Shown piece by piece: positions 7,493 to 17,549 of a DNA stretch of 64,000 nt (position 1 is the stretch's first letter; the number at the start of each line of letters is the position of its first letter). The notes beneath the pieces were generated by a model that was not told where the DNA came from, made no database searches, and saw nothing but the letters and a program-made list of their open reading frames with translations. Source of the DNA: Brachybacterium sp. UMB0905 (GTDB taxonomy: Bacteria > Actinomycetota > Actinomycetes > Actinomycetales > Dermabacteraceae). The stretch is taken from NCBI RefSeq assembly GCF_002871795.1, contig NZ_PNHL01000004.1:1-64000 (forward strand). Reading direction: 5' to 3'. Both the position numbers and the translations under genes were made by a program.

Positions 7493-9556
7493 TCAGATGT
7501 CCAGGAACCGCACGTCCTTCGCGTTCTCCTGGATGAAGCGCCGACGGGATTCGACGTCATCGCCCATGAGGACGGAGAAGATCGTGTCGGCGTTCGCGGC
7601 CTCGTCCACGGTCACCTGCTTGAGGGTGCGGGAGGCGGGGTCCATCGTGGTGGTCTGGAGTTCCTTCCAGTCCATCTCGCCCAGACCCTTGTAGCGCTGG
7701 ATGCCGTTGTCCTTGGGGATGCGGCGCCCGGCGGCGCGGCCCGCCTCGAGCCGCTCATCGCGCTCCGCATCGGAGAACACGTACTCGTGCGGGGCGTTGG
7801 ACCACTTCAGACGGAACAGCGGCGGCATCGCGATGAACACGTGCCCCAGCTCGATCAGCGGCCGCATGTAGCGGAACAGCAACGTGAGCAGCAGGGTGCA
7901 GATGTGCTGGCCGTCCACGTCGGCATCGGCCATGAGGATGATCTTGTGGTACCGCAGTTTCGTCGCATCGAAGTCCTCGCCGATCCCGGTGCCGAAGGCG
8001 GTGATCAGGGAGCGGATCTCCTGGTTGTCCAAGGCGCGATCCAGCCGGGCCTTCTCGACGTTCAGGATCTTGCCGCGGATGGGCAGGATCGCCTGGGTGC
8101 GGGGGTCGCGGCCGGAGACGGCGGAGCCGCCGGCGGAGTCACCCTCGACGATGAAGATCTCGCATTCGGCGGGGTTGCGGCTGGAGCAGTCGCGCAGCTT
8201 GCCGGGCATGCCACCGGCCTCCAGCGGGGACTTGCGGCGCGTGGCGTCGCGGGCCTTGCGGGCGGCTTCGCGGGCGGCCGCGGCGGCCTGCGCCTTGATG
8301 AGGATGGACTTCGCCTCCGCGGGGTGGGCGTCGAACCAGTCCTGCAGCCTGTCGGTCATGACCTTGACCATGAAGGTGCGGGCAATCGTGTTGCCCAGCT
8401 TCGTCTTGGTCTGACCCTCGAACTGCGGCTCCTCGAGCTTGACGGACACCACGGCGGTGAGGCCCTCGCGGATGTCCTCACCGGTGAGGTTCGCGTCCTT
8501 CTCCTTGATGAGGCCCTGGGCACGGCCGTAGCGGTTCACGATCGAGGTCAGGGAGGAGCGGAAGCCCTCCTCGTGGGTGCCGCCCTCATGGGTGTTGATC
8601 GTGTTGGCGTAGGTATGGACGGACTCGGAGTAGGCGCCGGTCCACTGCATCGCGACCTCGACGGAGATTCCAGAGGAGGTGTCCTCGGACTCGAAGGAGA
8701 TGATCTCGGGGTGGATCACCTCGGCGCGCTTGGCGGCGTTGATGAACTCGACGAAGTCCTGTAGCCCGCGCTCATAGCGGTAGGTGACGGTGCGGGGGCC
8801 GGAGGTGTCAGCCTCACCCTCGGCCTCGAGCTCAACGTCCACGACGTCTTCCTCGTCCTCATCGGCGGGCTGGGCGCGCTCGTCGGTCAGTGACAGCTGC
8901 AGGCCCTTGTTGAGGAAGGCCATCTGCTGGAACCGCTTGCGGAGCGTCTCGAACTCGTACTCGACGGTGTCGAAGATCTCCGGGTCCGCCCAGAAGGTGA
9001 TGATGGTGCCGGTCTCGTCTGTCTTCTCGCCCTGCTCGAGCGGGGCCACGGGGACGCCGCGCTCGTAGGCCTGGCGCCACACGTGACCCTGGCGGCGGAT
9101 CTCCACCTCCATGCGGGTGGACAGGGCGTTGACCACGGAGGAGCCCACGCCGTGCAGGCCGCCGGAGACGGAGTAGCCGCCGCCGCCGAACTTGCCGCCG
9201 GCGTGCAGAACGGTCAGCACCAGTTCCACGGCGGGCTTGTTCTCGGTGGGGTGCATGTCCACGGGGATGCCGCGCGCGTGGTCCACCACGCGCACGCCGC
9301 CGTCAGGCAGGATCGTCACCTCGATGGAGTCGCCGTGGCCGGCCATCGCCTCATCCACGGAGTTGTCCACGATCTCGTAGACCAGGTGGTGCAGGCCCCG
9401 CTCCCCGGTGGAGCCGATGTACATGCCGGGGCGCTTGCGGACCGCCTCGAGGCCCTCGAGGACGGTGATGTCCGAGGCGTCGTAGTGGTCCTGGACCGGG
9501 GCGGCGCCGCTGGCCTCCGGGGCATCCTCGGGCATGGGGTGGTCGGTCTCGCTCAC
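7493..9556 (-). CDS. gyrB: DNA gyrase subunit B
   Basis: 687 residues from the GTG at 9556, chosen because GAGGAG lies nine bases upstream and the product starts with the expected leader before [20 protein letters not shown]. It has the GHKL ATPase domain ([27 protein letters not shown]), an acidic insertion ([20 protein letters not shown]) before the transducer domain that is typical of actinobacterial variation, and the TOPRIM domain ([32 protein letters not shown]). It hydrolyses ATP to drive supercoiling with GyrA. It is separated from recF/dciA by an inserted sugar cluster, which is unusual. Confidence 0.98.
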   Translation of the reverse strand: MSETDHPMPEDAPEASGAAPVQDHYDASDITVLEGLEAVRKRPGMYIGSTGERGLHHLVYEIVDNSVDEAMAGHGDSIEVTILPDGGVRVVDHARGIPVDMHPTENKPAVELVLTVLHAGGKFGGGGYSVSGGLHGVGSSVVNALSTRMEVEIRRQGHVWRQAYERGVPVAPLEQGEKTDETGTIITFWADPEIFDTVEYEFETLRKRFQQMAFLNKGLQLSLTDERAQPADEDEEDVVDVELEAEGEADTSGPRTVTYRYERGLQDFVEFINAAKRAEVIHPEIISFESEDTSSGISVEVAMQWTGAYSESVHTYANTINTHEGGTHEEGFRSSLTSIVNRYGRAQGLIKEKDANLTGEDIREGLTAVVSVKLEEPQFEGQTKTKLGNTIARTFMVKVMTDRLQDWFDAHPAEAKSILIKAQAAAAAREAARKARDATRRKSPLEAGGMPGKLRDCSSRNPAECEIFIVEGDSAGGSAVSGRDPRTQAILPIRGKILNVEKARLDRALDNQEIRSLITAFGTGIGEDFDATKLRYHKIILMADADVDGQHICTLLLTLLFRYMRPLIELGHVFIAMPPLFRLKWSNAPHEYVFSDAERDERLEAGRAAGRRIPKDNGIQRYKGLGEMDWKELQTTTMDPASRTLKQVTVDEAANADTIFSVLMGDDVESRRRFIQENAKDVRFLDI

Positions 9557-9927
9557 GAGATGGTGCTCCTCGCAGTCCGCTTCCCCCGGGACGGGAACGC
9601 GCCGGGGGTGGTCCGGCCCCGTTCCGAGGTCGCGCCCCAACTGACTCCCGCGCGCGCACGCGCGCGCGTGCGCTCGCGGCGCAGCAGTGCGAAGCAGATG
9701 GGGGCTTCCCGAAGGACGACGCTCGACGTCGACCGAACCTCCCCGAGTCTACCGGAGATCCGCTCTCAGACCTATTTCACCGCAGTGCGGTGTGGCCGAC
9801 GGTGCGCAGAGACGCGCACAGGCGGTGCGCCGCGGCACCACCACCGATCTGTCGGAGCGGTCGCCAAGGGGCCCTACTCCCCTACGCAGTTCCGTCCCGC
9901 TACGGCGCCTCTGGCGCATCCGGGAGG
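9557..9927. other. gyrB upstream region with alternating purine-pyrimidine tract
   Basis: About 370 gene-free bases between gyrB and the lacI-type gene. At 9649-9673 there are 25 bases of strictly alternating C/T and G/A (mostly CG), a sequence type that readily forms Z-DNA under negative supercoiling. The gyrB promoter must lie here, reading left. I cannot pick -35/-10 boxes with confidence. No open frame looks coding. Confidence 0.55.
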
Positions 9928-10962
9928 TCAGGGATCGGTGCGGCCGCTGCGTCGAGGACCCGTGCTCTCACGCACCGACAGCTCCATCGGCAGCCGCTGC
10001 ACGGCCTCATGGGGCTGCTGCGGATCCTCGATGAGCCCTCGCAGACGCCGCACCGCCAGCCGACCCTTGGCCGCCGCGTCCTGACCGACGCTGGTCAGCC
10101 TCGGTCGCACCCAGGTGCAGTGCTCCTGGTCATCGAAGCTCGCGACAGAGACCTCGTCGGGGACGACCACGCCCGCATCGGCGAGCGCGCCCACCAGGGG
10201 CACGCCCAGCAGATCGCCGAAGGCCACCACCGCGGTGAACCGCCCCGGATGCCGCACCACCTCGTCGACGACGGCGGTGACGGCGGTGCTGTCCGCACCC
10301 ACGTCGAGGGTGGTGATCTCCGGCTCGGCTCCGGTCCCCTCGGCGACGCCCTGGCGCAGTCCCGCCAGGCGGGTGCCCACCACTCCGCGGCGCTCGTGGA
10401 CCGGTCCAGCGAACAGGATCGAGCGATGCCCCAGCTCTCCCAGGTGCCGTCCCAGCAGCACCCCGCCGTGATGATCGTCCACCCCGACGATCTCGACCGC
10501 GGCGGAGGCCGAATGGTTGTCGAGGAAGACGATCGGCTTGGAGGTCAGTCGGCCCAGGGCGTCGACCTCCTCTGCGACCGATCCGTACACGAGCAGGCCG
10601 TCGATCTGCCAGGACGCCATCTCCCGGGCGGCCTGGACCACATCGTCCCGCGCCGCGTAGACGAAGCTCAGACCGCCCTCGCTGAGCTCTCTCTCGACCG
10701 CGTCGACCAGGAGCGCGTCATGGGGGTTGCGCAGCGCGGCCCCGTCCTCCGGGGGCCTGCGCACGATCATGCCCACCATGCAGGTGCGCCCTGCGGACAG
10801 CGAGCGGGCCTGAGCGTTCGGGACGTAGTCCAGCTCGTGGATGGCAGCCTGGACCCGCTCGAAGGTCTGGGCCGAGACCTTGTCGCGGCGGTTGTTGACC
10901 ACGTTGGAGACGGTCATGACGCTGACCCCCGTGCGTGCCGCGACGTCCCTCAGACCGACCAC
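9928..10962 (-). CDS. LacI-family transcriptional regulator of the mannoside cluster
   Basis: 344 residues from the GTG at 10962 (AGGAGGGG lies a few bases upstream). The N-terminal HTH reads GLRDVAARTGVSVMTVSNVV with the hinge ELDYVPNAQARSL. The rest is a periplasmic-binding-protein-like sensor domain (DGLLVYGSVAEEV, IVGVDDHHGGVLLG, VASFDDQEHCTWVRPRLTSV). It is divergent from the adjacent importer and beta-mannosidase operon, so it most likely represses that operon and releases it when a mannoside-derived sugar binds. The inducer is not visible from sequence. Confidence 0.9.
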   Translation of the reverse strand: MVGLRDVAARTGVSVMTVSNVVNNRRDKVSAQTFERVQAAIHELDYVPNAQARSLSAGRTCMVGMIVRRPPEDGAALRNPHDALLVDAVERELSEGGLSFVYAARDDVVQAAREMASWQIDGLLVYGSVAEEVDALGRLTSKPIVFLDNHSASAAVEIVGVDDHHGGVLLGRHLGELGHRSILFAGPVHERRGVVGTRLAGLRQGVAEGTGAEPEITTLDVGADSTAVTAVVDEVVRHPGRFTAVVAFGDLLGVPLVGALADAGVVVPDEVSVASFDDQEHCTWVRPRLTSVGQDAAAKGRLAVRRLRGLIEDPQQPHEAVQRLPMELSVRESTGPRRSGRTDP

Positions 10963-11127
10963 GTCATCCCCTCCTGTCCACGTCGAAGCCGCTCCGCGCC
11001 GGTGATCGCGCCTGACGTGCACGCATTCCCCCGGTCTCACCTTAACGATCTGAGCTCGATGGACCGTCCGGTCTCCCAGACGCTCGTCGGCGGCGGCACT
11101 TCCGTGTACGATCCGACACACCTAGGA

Positions 11128-11137
11128 TTAGCGTTAA
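11128..11137. promoter_or_regulatory. Candidate LacI-type operator
   Basis: TTAGCGTTAA is a near-palindrome with the central CG typical of LacI-family operators, in the intergenic region between the divergent regulator and importer genes. A related half-site TTAACGAT lies at 11042-11049. Assignment rests on position and form only. Confidence 0.45.
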
Positions 11138-11222
11138 ACCTACCGGAAAACGTCTGCCGCCGCCTCCTCAGCGCGAGGGTTCCGGGCACGAGCCGACGGC
11201 CTCGACACACGAAGGAGTGACC

Positions 11223-12866
11223 ATGTCGAACACCCACCTCTCCCCCCTCCCGCGTCCGAGCCGACGAACAGTCCTCGGGACGACCGGTGCGCTCGCTCTG
11301 TCCTCCCTGGCGATCGGATGCCGCACCGACGGCGCGACCTCGAAGGACGCCTCCGTCACCGATGGGAGCAACCTGCCGTCGCATGTGCCCAGCGATGCCG
11401 TCACCCCTGACATCCCCAGCGTCAACGGCTCGACCCCCGGCTACCTGAGCTACCCCGCGGAGCGCCCCCAGACCGTTCCCGAGCCGCCCGGCACCGGTCA
11501 GACCTTCACCGCGATGGTCCCCACCTGGAGCGCGGTGACCTCGAACCTCAAGAACGCCTACACCGACACCCTCGATGCGGCCCTGGGCTCCCGGCTCGAG
11601 TTCCAGATGACCACCGGCAACGACTACATCGACCGGCAGTCCGCGGTCTTCGCCGCTCCGGACGACGTCGCCGACTGGGTCTCGGTCTTCGGCTGGAACC
11701 CTCCGCCGCGATTCGCCCAGGCCGTCGAAGCCCTCTTCCAGGACCTCACCGACTTCCTCAAGGGCGACGCCATCGAGAAGTGGCCCAACCTCGCCGCGCT
11801 GCCCACGGAGGCCTGGCGGTTCGGGATGTTCGACGGCAAGCTCTACGGCATCCCGGTGCCCGGCGAGATCGTGACCGACGCGATCTACTACCGCGCGGAC
11901 ATCTTCGAGAAGCTCGGCCTCGAGCAGCCGCACACGGCCGACGAGTTCCTCACCGTCTGCAAGGAGCTCACCGCTCCCGACAAGAACCAGTGGGCCACGA
12001 ACGACCTCGCGACCGCGGCGCCGAACCTGCTGTTCGGGGCGCCGCCGGCCTGGCGCGAGCGCGACGGGAAGCTCGAGTACCGCTGGGAGACCCAGGAGTA
12101 CCGCGACGCCCTCGAGTTCCAGATCGAGCTGTTCGAGAAGGGATACGTCCACCCCGACGTCGCTGCGGACGCCGGCGACGCCAAGCAGCGTTTCGAGTCC
12201 GGCAAGGTGGCGATCCACTACGACGGGGTGGGGGCCTGGGGCGAGGCCAACAAGCGCCTCAAGCAGGCCAATCCCGAGTTCCGCCAGCTGGCCATGTCCG
12301 CGCTGTCCGCCTCGGGCGGGGATCCCGTCCGCTACACCGGCAATGCGGCGAACTTCTTCAGCTTCCTCAAGAAGTCCGACGATCCGGCCCGCATCGAGGA
12401 GCTGCTCGGGATCGCGAACTACCTGGCCGCCCCGTACGGCACCCAGGAGTGGGAGACCATCAACTTCGGGGAGGAGGGCGTCCACTTCACCCGCGGTGAG
12501 AACGGTGAGCCCATCGCCACCGAACAGCTCGGCGAGGAGCATCCCGGCGTGCTGTCCACCCTCGTGGCCCCCGCCGTCGAGAAGCACGACTTCGAGGACC
12601 CCGACTTCGTCACCACGTACTGCGAGTGGATGCAGGGCGAGACCGAGTTCATGGTCGAGGGGCCCTTCTACGGCTACCAGGTCCAGCGTCCGGTGCAGTG
12701 GGCCACGCTCGACCAGCCCATGTGGGATCTGGAGAAGGACGTCGTGCGCGGCCGCAAGACCATGGACGACTTCGACGCCGCGGTCACGAACTGGCGTGAC
12801 AGCGGCGGCGAGGAGATGCGCGAGCACTACCAGGGGATCCTCGAAGAGATCCGCAGCGAGTCCTGA
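11223..12866 (+). CDS. ABC sugar transporter substrate-binding lipoprotein
   Basis: 547 residues. The start is the ATG five bases after GAAGGAG; the GTG six bases earlier overlaps that site. The N-terminus carries twin arginines (PSRRTVLGTTG) followed by a lipobox (LAIGC), so it is probably a Tat-exported lipoprotein. The mature part has the large extracellular-binding-protein type 1 fold of long LipO-like binding proteins (KLYGIPVPGEIVTDAIYYR, KVAIHYDGVGAWGEANKRL). It delivers a glycan to the two downstream permeases. With a beta-mannosidase in the operon, a manno-oligosaccharide is the likely substrate (inference). Confidence 0.88.
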   Translation: MSNTHLSPLPRPSRRTVLGTTGALALSSLAIGCRTDGATSKDASVTDGSNLPSHVPSDAVTPDIPSVNGSTPGYLSYPAERPQTVPEPPGTGQTFTAMVPTWSAVTSNLKNAYTDTLDAALGSRLEFQMTTGNDYIDRQSAVFAAPDDVADWVSVFGWNPPPRFAQAVEALFQDLTDFLKGDAIEKWPNLAALPTEAWRFGMFDGKLYGIPVPGEIVTDAIYYRADIFEKLGLEQPHTADEFLTVCKELTAPDKNQWATNDLATAAPNLLFGAPPAWRERDGKLEYRWETQEYRDALEFQIELFEKGYVHPDVAADAGDAKQRFESGKVAIHYDGVGAWGEANKRLKQANPEFRQLAMSALSASGGDPVRYTGNAANFFSFLKKSDDPARIEELLGIANYLAAPYGTQEWETINFGEEGVHFTRGENGEPIATEQLGEEHPGVLSTLVAPAVEKHDFEDPDFVTTYCEWMQGETEFMVEGPFYGYQVQRPVQWATLDQPMWDLEKDVVRGRKTMDDFDAAVTNWRDSGGEEMREHYQGILEEIRSES

Positions 12867-12877
12867 TCGGAGAAGTC

Positions 12878-13828
12878 GTGGCATCCACGAAGACCCGCCG
12901 TCCCGTGCGGACCGTCTCCTTCCGGAAACGGCTCGCACGGGACTGGCCCCTGCTGCTGATGGTCTCCCCGGCCATCGCGCTGGTGGTGCTGTTCATCTAC
13001 ATCCCGATGGCAGGGAACATCATCGCCTGGCAGGAGTACTCCCCCTACACCGGCATCACCGGCAGCCCGTTCGTCGCCTGGGACAACTTCATGAGGGTCT
13101 TCCAGAGCACCAGCTTCTGGAACGCCGTCGTCAACACCCTCACGATCTCGGCGTTCCAGCTGGTGTTCTTCTTCCCGGTGCCGATCATCCTCGCGCTGCT
13201 GATGAACTCGATCTTGTCCCCGGCGATCCGGACCACGATCCAGTCCATCGTCTACCTGCCGCACTTCTTCTCCTGGGTGCTGGTGGTGACGATCTTCCAG
13301 CAGGTTCTCGGGGGTGCCGGGCTGCTGAACCGGCTGCTGCGGCAGAGCGGCTTCGAGCCGCTCGAGATCATGACGAACCCGGACACCTTCCTGCTCCTCG
13401 TCACCTCGCAGGTGGTCTGGAAGGACGCGGGCTGGGGCATGATCATCTTCCTCGCCGCCCTCAGCACCGTCGATCCGGCCCTCTACGAGGCCGCGGCCGT
13501 GGACGGCGCCGGGAAGTGGCGACGGCTGTGGAACATCACGCTGCCCGCGATCCGCCCGACCATCATCCTGCTGCTCATCCTGCGGCTGGGCGACTCGCTG
13601 ACCGTCGGCTTCGAGCAGCTGATCCTGCAGCGCGGGGCCGTGGGCGCCGGGGCCGCCGAGGTCCTGGACACGTACGTCTACTACCAGGGCGTCCTCGGCG
13701 GGGACTGGTCGTATGCAGCGGCGGCCGGACTCATCAAGGGAGTCGTGGCGCTCATCCTGGTCCTCGGGGCGAACAAGCTCGCCCATGCCTTCGGCGAGTC
13801 CGGCATCTACCGACGGGAGGCTCGATGA
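12878..13828 (+). CDS. ABC sugar transporter permease, LplB-like
   Basis: 316 residues from a GTG eleven bases after the binding-protein stop. Six membrane helices are visible. The EAA loop reads LYEAAAVDGAGKWRRLWNIT, the site where the ATPase docks. The N-terminal segment (PLLLMVSPAIALVVLFIYIP) is typical of the LplB/YteP type of carbohydrate permease. No dedicated ATPase is encoded here, so a shared MsiK-type ATPase elsewhere is expected for this family. It forms a heterodimer with the next gene product. Confidence 0.9.
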   Translation: MASTKTRRPVRTVSFRKRLARDWPLLLMVSPAIALVVLFIYIPMAGNIIAWQEYSPYTGITGSPFVAWDNFMRVFQSTSFWNAVVNTLTISAFQLVFFFPVPIILALLMNSILSPAIRTTIQSIVYLPHFFSWVLVVTIFQQVLGGAGLLNRLLRQSGFEPLEIMTNPDTFLLLVTSQVVWKDAGWGMIIFLAALSTVDPALYEAAAVDGAGKWRRLWNITLPAIRPTIILLLILRLGDSLTVGFEQLILQRGAVGAGAAEVLDTYVYYQGVLGGDWSYAAAAGLIKGVVALILVLGANKLAHAFGESGIYRREAR

Positions 13829-14811
13829 GCACATCGCTCGGCCCACAGACCACCGAGGCGCCCGACGAGATGCGCCCCGACCCGGCAGCGGCTCCGCGAC
13901 GAGGGCGCCGCCGCTCCACGCGACCCGTCTGGGACGAGGAGCCCTCGCTCCTCACGCAGACCGCCAAGACTCTGACCCTCGTCGTGATCTGCGCGCTCAT
14001 CCTCATCCCGCTGTACACCGTGGTGCTCACCTCGCTGTCCACCGAGGCGACCATCAACGCGGCCGGCGGGATGGTGCTGATCCCCGGCGAGCTGACGCTC
14101 GAGGCCTATACGACGATCCTCAGCGGCGGTGTGGTGACGCGCTCGATCCTCATCAGCATCGGCATCACCACCGTCGGAACGCTGATCTCGACCACCGTGT
14201 CCGTGCTCGCCGCCTACGGCCTGTCCCGGACGGACTCGCTGTTCCATCGGCCGCTGCTGTTCGTCTTCATCATCACGATGTTCTTCAGCGCCGGCCTCAT
14301 CCCGACCTATCTGGTGGTCTCGTCCCTGGGGCTCATCAACTCGTACTGGGCGCTGATCCTCCCCGGGGCGGTCTCGGCCTTCAACATCATCATCATCCGA
14401 TCGTTCTTCATGAACATCGACAGCAGCATCCTCGAGGCCGCGCGGATCGACGGAGCCAGCGAGTTCCGGATCCTCGGGCAGATCGTGCTGCCGATGTCCA
14501 TGGCGGTGGTCGCCGTCGTGGCGCTGTTCTACGGCGTCGGGTACTGGAACTCGTTCTTCAACGCGATGCTCTACCTGCCCGACAGCAGCAAGTGGCCGCT
14601 GCAGATGGTGCTGCGCTCCTACGTGCTGGAAGGGGTCACCCTCCCGGGATCGGAGACACGTCCGGTCGGGGTGGAGGGCTACCGGCCCCCGGCCAGCCTC
14701 GCGCTCCAGATGGCGATCGTCGTGATGGCCCTGGTCCCGATCCTCCTGGTGTACCCCTTCATCCAGAAGCACTTCACCAAGGGCGTCATCTTCGGGGCGA
14801 TCAAGGGCTGA
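13825..14811 (+). CDS. ABC sugar transporter permease, LplC/YtcP-like
   Basis: 328 residues; the ATG overlaps the preceding stop (ATGA), so the two permeases are translationally coupled. There is a 45-residue charged N-terminal tail, then six membrane helices and the EAA loop ILEAARIDGASEFRILGQI. The periplasmic insertion before the end (TRPVGVEGYRPPASLALQMA) is a feature of YtcP-type permeases. Second half of the membrane channel of the mannoside importer. Confidence 0.9.
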   Translation: MSTSLGPQTTEAPDEMRPDPAAAPRRGRRRSTRPVWDEEPSLLTQTAKTLTLVVICALILIPLYTVVLTSLSTEATINAAGGMVLIPGELTLEAYTTILSGGVVTRSILISIGITTVGTLISTTVSVLAAYGLSRTDSLFHRPLLFVFIITMFFSAGLIPTYLVVSSLGLINSYWALILPGAVSAFNIIIIRSFFMNIDSSILEAARIDGASEFRILGQIVLPMSMAVVAVVALFYGVGYWNSFFNAMLYLPDSSKWPLQMVLRSYVLEGVTLPGSETRPVGVEGYRPPASLALQMAIVVMALVPILLVYPFIQKHFTKGVIFGAIKG

Positions 14812-14883
14812 CCCTCGCGCGCTGCCGCTGCGTCCCCGTCATCCGTGCCGACCCCTTTCCCACCGCTCAGAGGAGCACTCCCC

Positions 14884-17442
14884 ATGCCCAGCGCACTGCG
14901 CCGCACCCCCCTGGACTCCGGCTGGTCGATCTCGATCACCGACGGCCCCGCCCCGTTCGAGGTGCAGGACCTCCCGGCCGAGGTGCCGGGGACCCTCATC
15001 ACCGATCTGCTCGCTGCCGGGCTCATCGACGATCCCTACGTCGACGACAACGAACACGCGCTGAGCTGGACCGGTGAGGTCGGCATCCGGTACCGCACGG
15101 AGTTCTCCTGGGACCCGGCCCCGGACGACGAGGTCGATCTGGTCGCGCACGAGGTCGACACGATCGCCGAGCTCCGGCTCAACGGCTCCGTGATCGGCAC
15201 GGCCTCGAACCAGCATCGCCTCTGGCGCTTCCGCGTGACCGATGCGCTGCAGCCCGGCCGGAACGTCCTCGAGGTGCAGTTCACCGCACCGCTCGCAGCG
15301 GCGCGCGCCTTCGAGGCGCAGCACGGTCGGCTGCCGTTCAGCGGCAACAAGCTTCCGTACAACGCGATCCGGAAGATGGCCTGCAACTTCGGCTGGGACT
15401 GGGGCCCGGTGCTGACCACCAGCGGTCTGTCCGGTCCGGTGCAGCTGGAGTCCTGGTCAGCAGCCCGCCTCGGCACGATCCGCCCGCAGGTGACGGTCCG
15501 CGACGGCGCGCAGGGCGAGGTCCGGCTGGACGTCCCCGTCGTCCGGGCACAGGAGGGACCGCAGGCCGACGTCCGAGCCTCGGCACGGCTGACCGGTCCG
15601 GACGGCGCGGTCGTGGCGCAGACCCAGCTGCCGGCGACCACGGATGAGCAGCTCATCCTCGAGCTCGTGGTCGAGGACCCGCAGCTGTGGTGGCCGCGCG
15701 GATACGGGGAACAGCCGCTGTACGACCTCGAGGTGATGCTGCACAGCGCTGCGGGCGACGTCCTGGACTCCCGCGCCTCGCGCATCGGCTTCCGCAGCGC
15801 CGGTTTCGTGCAGCGGGACGACGAGCACGGACGGTCCTTCCAGGCCGAGGTCAACGGACGTCCGGTCCTGATCAAGGGCGCCAACTGGATCCCGGAGGAC
15901 TGCTTCCCCAGCCGCCTCACGCGGGAGCGCCTCGCCGCTCGGATCCAGGACGCCGCCGAGTCCGGCATGAACCTCCTGCGGGTCTGGGGCGGCGGCCTCT
16001 ACGAGTCCGAGGACTTCTACGAGCTCTGCGACGAACAGGGGATCCTCGTCTGGCAGGACTTCGCCCTGGCCTGCGCCGCCTACTCCGAGGTCGAGCCCAT
16101 GCGCCGCGAGATCGAGGCCGAGGCCCGGCACCAGATCGTCCGCCTCGCCTGGCATCCCTCGCTGATCCACTGGAACGGCTCCAATGAGAACCTCGTGGGC
16201 CACCGGGCCTGGGGGTGGTCGGAGAAGATCGAGGAGGGCGTCGGCTGGGGGCTCCATTACTACGACGAGCTGCTGCCCGGTCTGGTCAAGGAGCTCGACC
16301 CCACCCGCTCGTACTCGCCCTCCAGCCCGTTCTCCCGCCCCGGGGTGGAGAACCCGCAGGATCCCGGCTCCGGGACCATCCACCAGTGGGGGGTCTGGAA
16401 CGACCCGGTCGTGGGCGATCCCGTGCACTACCGCGACTCCACCCCACGGTTCGCCGCCGAGTTCGGGTTCCAGGCCCCCGCCACCTGGGCGACCATCTCC
16501 CAGGCCGTCACGGAGAGGCCGCTGGACGAGGATTCGCCGGTGATGCTCTCGCACCAGAAGGCCTTCGAAGGACAGCAGAAGCTGCGCCGGGCCTATCGGA
16601 ACCACCTGCCGGAGCCGACCAGCTTCGACGACTTCCTCGCGTCCACCCAGCTCATGCAGGCCCGTGCGCTCGAGATCGGGATCGGCCACTACCGCTCCCA
16701 CTGGCCGTTCTGCGGCGGGACCATCATGTGGCAGCTGAACGACTGCTGGCCCGTGACGAGCTGGTCGGCCGTGGACGGCGGCGGCCGCCGCAAACCGCTC
16801 TGGTACGCCCTGCGGTCCGTGCATGCTCCCGTGCTCTGGACCATCCAGCCCCGCGACGGCGGCTGGAGCCTGTGCATCGGCAACGACACCGACGAGGACC
16901 TCGTGACCACGGCGATCCTCGAGCGCCGGCGGCACGACGGGACCGTCCTGCATGCCCTGACCGAACCCCTCCAGGTGCCGGCCCGCCAGAGCGCCGAGCT
17001 CCCGCTCCCCGCCGAGCTGACCATCCCTGAGGACCCCGCCGCGGAGCTCCTGGTCTGCTCCTCCGCGGACTCACCGCACCGGGCTGTCCATCACTTCTGC
17101 GCGGACAAGGACTCCGCCCTCGCCCCGGACGCGCTCGAGGCCTCGAGCACACGGGTCGAAGGCGGGGTCGAGCTGCGGCTCACGGCTCGGTCCACCGTCC
17201 GGGACGTCATGGTGTTCGCGGACAAGGTGGATCCCTCCGCCCGATGCGACCGTCAGCTGGTGACCCTCCTGGCCGGGGAGACGGCGACGGTGCGCATCCG
17301 CACCTCCTCGGCCGATGCCGAGGCCTTCCTCGCACCCGAGGTCCTCATCAGCGTCAACGATCTGCTCGCGCGCGGCGGGCCCTGCGTCCAGGAGGACCCC
17401 TCGCCCACGACCCCCACCTCGACCGCCCCTGCGGCACCCTGA
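14884..17442 (+). CDS. Beta-mannosidase, glycoside hydrolase family 2
   Basis: 852 residues from an ATG preceded by AGAGGAG. Layout is that of GH2 mannosidases: N-terminal jelly-roll (WTGEVGIRYRTEFSWDP), immunoglobulin-like domains, a central TIM barrel from about residue 300 and a C-terminal beta domain. The acid/base glutamate is in HWNGSNENLVG (E435) and the probable nucleophile is in RFAAEFGFQAP (E526). No signal peptide, so it acts in the cytosol on imported beta-mannosides, releasing mannose from non-reducing ends. It is the last gene of the LacI-linked operon. Confidence 0.92.
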   Translation: MPSALRRTPLDSGWSISITDGPAPFEVQDLPAEVPGTLITDLLAAGLIDDPYVDDNEHALSWTGEVGIRYRTEFSWDPAPDDEVDLVAHEVDTIAELRLNGSVIGTASNQHRLWRFRVTDALQPGRNVLEVQFTAPLAAARAFEAQHGRLPFSGNKLPYNAIRKMACNFGWDWGPVLTTSGLSGPVQLESWSAARLGTIRPQVTVRDGAQGEVRLDVPVVRAQEGPQADVRASARLTGPDGAVVAQTQLPATTDEQLILELVVEDPQLWWPRGYGEQPLYDLEVMLHSAAGDVLDSRASRIGFRSAGFVQRDDEHGRSFQAEVNGRPVLIKGANWIPEDCFPSRLTRERLAARIQDAAESGMNLLRVWGGGLYESEDFYELCDEQGILVWQDFALACAAYSEVEPMRREIEAEARHQIVRLAWHPSLIHWNGSNENLVGHRAWGWSEKIEEGVGWGLHYYDELLPGLVKELDPTRSYSPSSPFSRPGVENPQDPGSGTIHQWGVWNDPVVGDPVHYRDSTPRFAAEFGFQAPATWATISQAVTERPLDEDSPVMLSHQKAFEGQQKLRRAYRNHLPEPTSFDDFLASTQLMQARALEIGIGHYRSHWPFCGGTIMWQLNDCWPVTSWSAVDGGGRRKPLWYALRSVHAPVLWTIQPRDGGWSLCIGNDTDEDLVTTAILERRRHDGTVLHALTEPLQVPARQSAELPLPAELTIPEDPAAELLVCSSADSPHRAVHHFCADKDSALAPDALEASSTRVEGGVELRLTARSTVRDVMVFADKVDPSARCDRQLVTLLAGETATVRIRTSSADAEAFLAPEVLISVNDLLARGGPCVQEDPSPTTPTSTAPAAP

Positions 17443-17485
17443 CCGGCCGCCGGAGACGACGCACGAGGCCCCGGGCGGCCGCGGT

Positions 17486-17536
17486 GCCTGAAGCGCCCCG
17501 GTGCGCTTCAGGCGCCGACGGTGCGGCGCCGTCGGC
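17486..17536. terminator. Two adjacent hairpins between convergent genes
   Basis: An 11-bp perfect repeat (GCCTGAAGCGC, 17486-17496 with 17503-17513) is followed at once by an 8-bp repeat (GCCGACGG, 17514-17521 with 17529-17536). They separate the convergent beta-mannosidase and dciA genes and likely stop transcription from both sides. Confidence 0.65.
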
Positions 17537-17549
17537 CGCGCACCCCACC

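Noticed and set aside
4947..7694. A 915-codon open frame opposite gyrA
   Set aside because: High-GC antisense artefact: it mirrors gyrA codon positions, is rich in His, Gly and Val, and has no motif. gyrA is certain.
11037..12938. A 633-codon open frame opposite the sugar-binding protein gene
   Set aside because: Antisense shadow of a clear lipoprotein gene with signal and lipobox; no domain and no sensible start.
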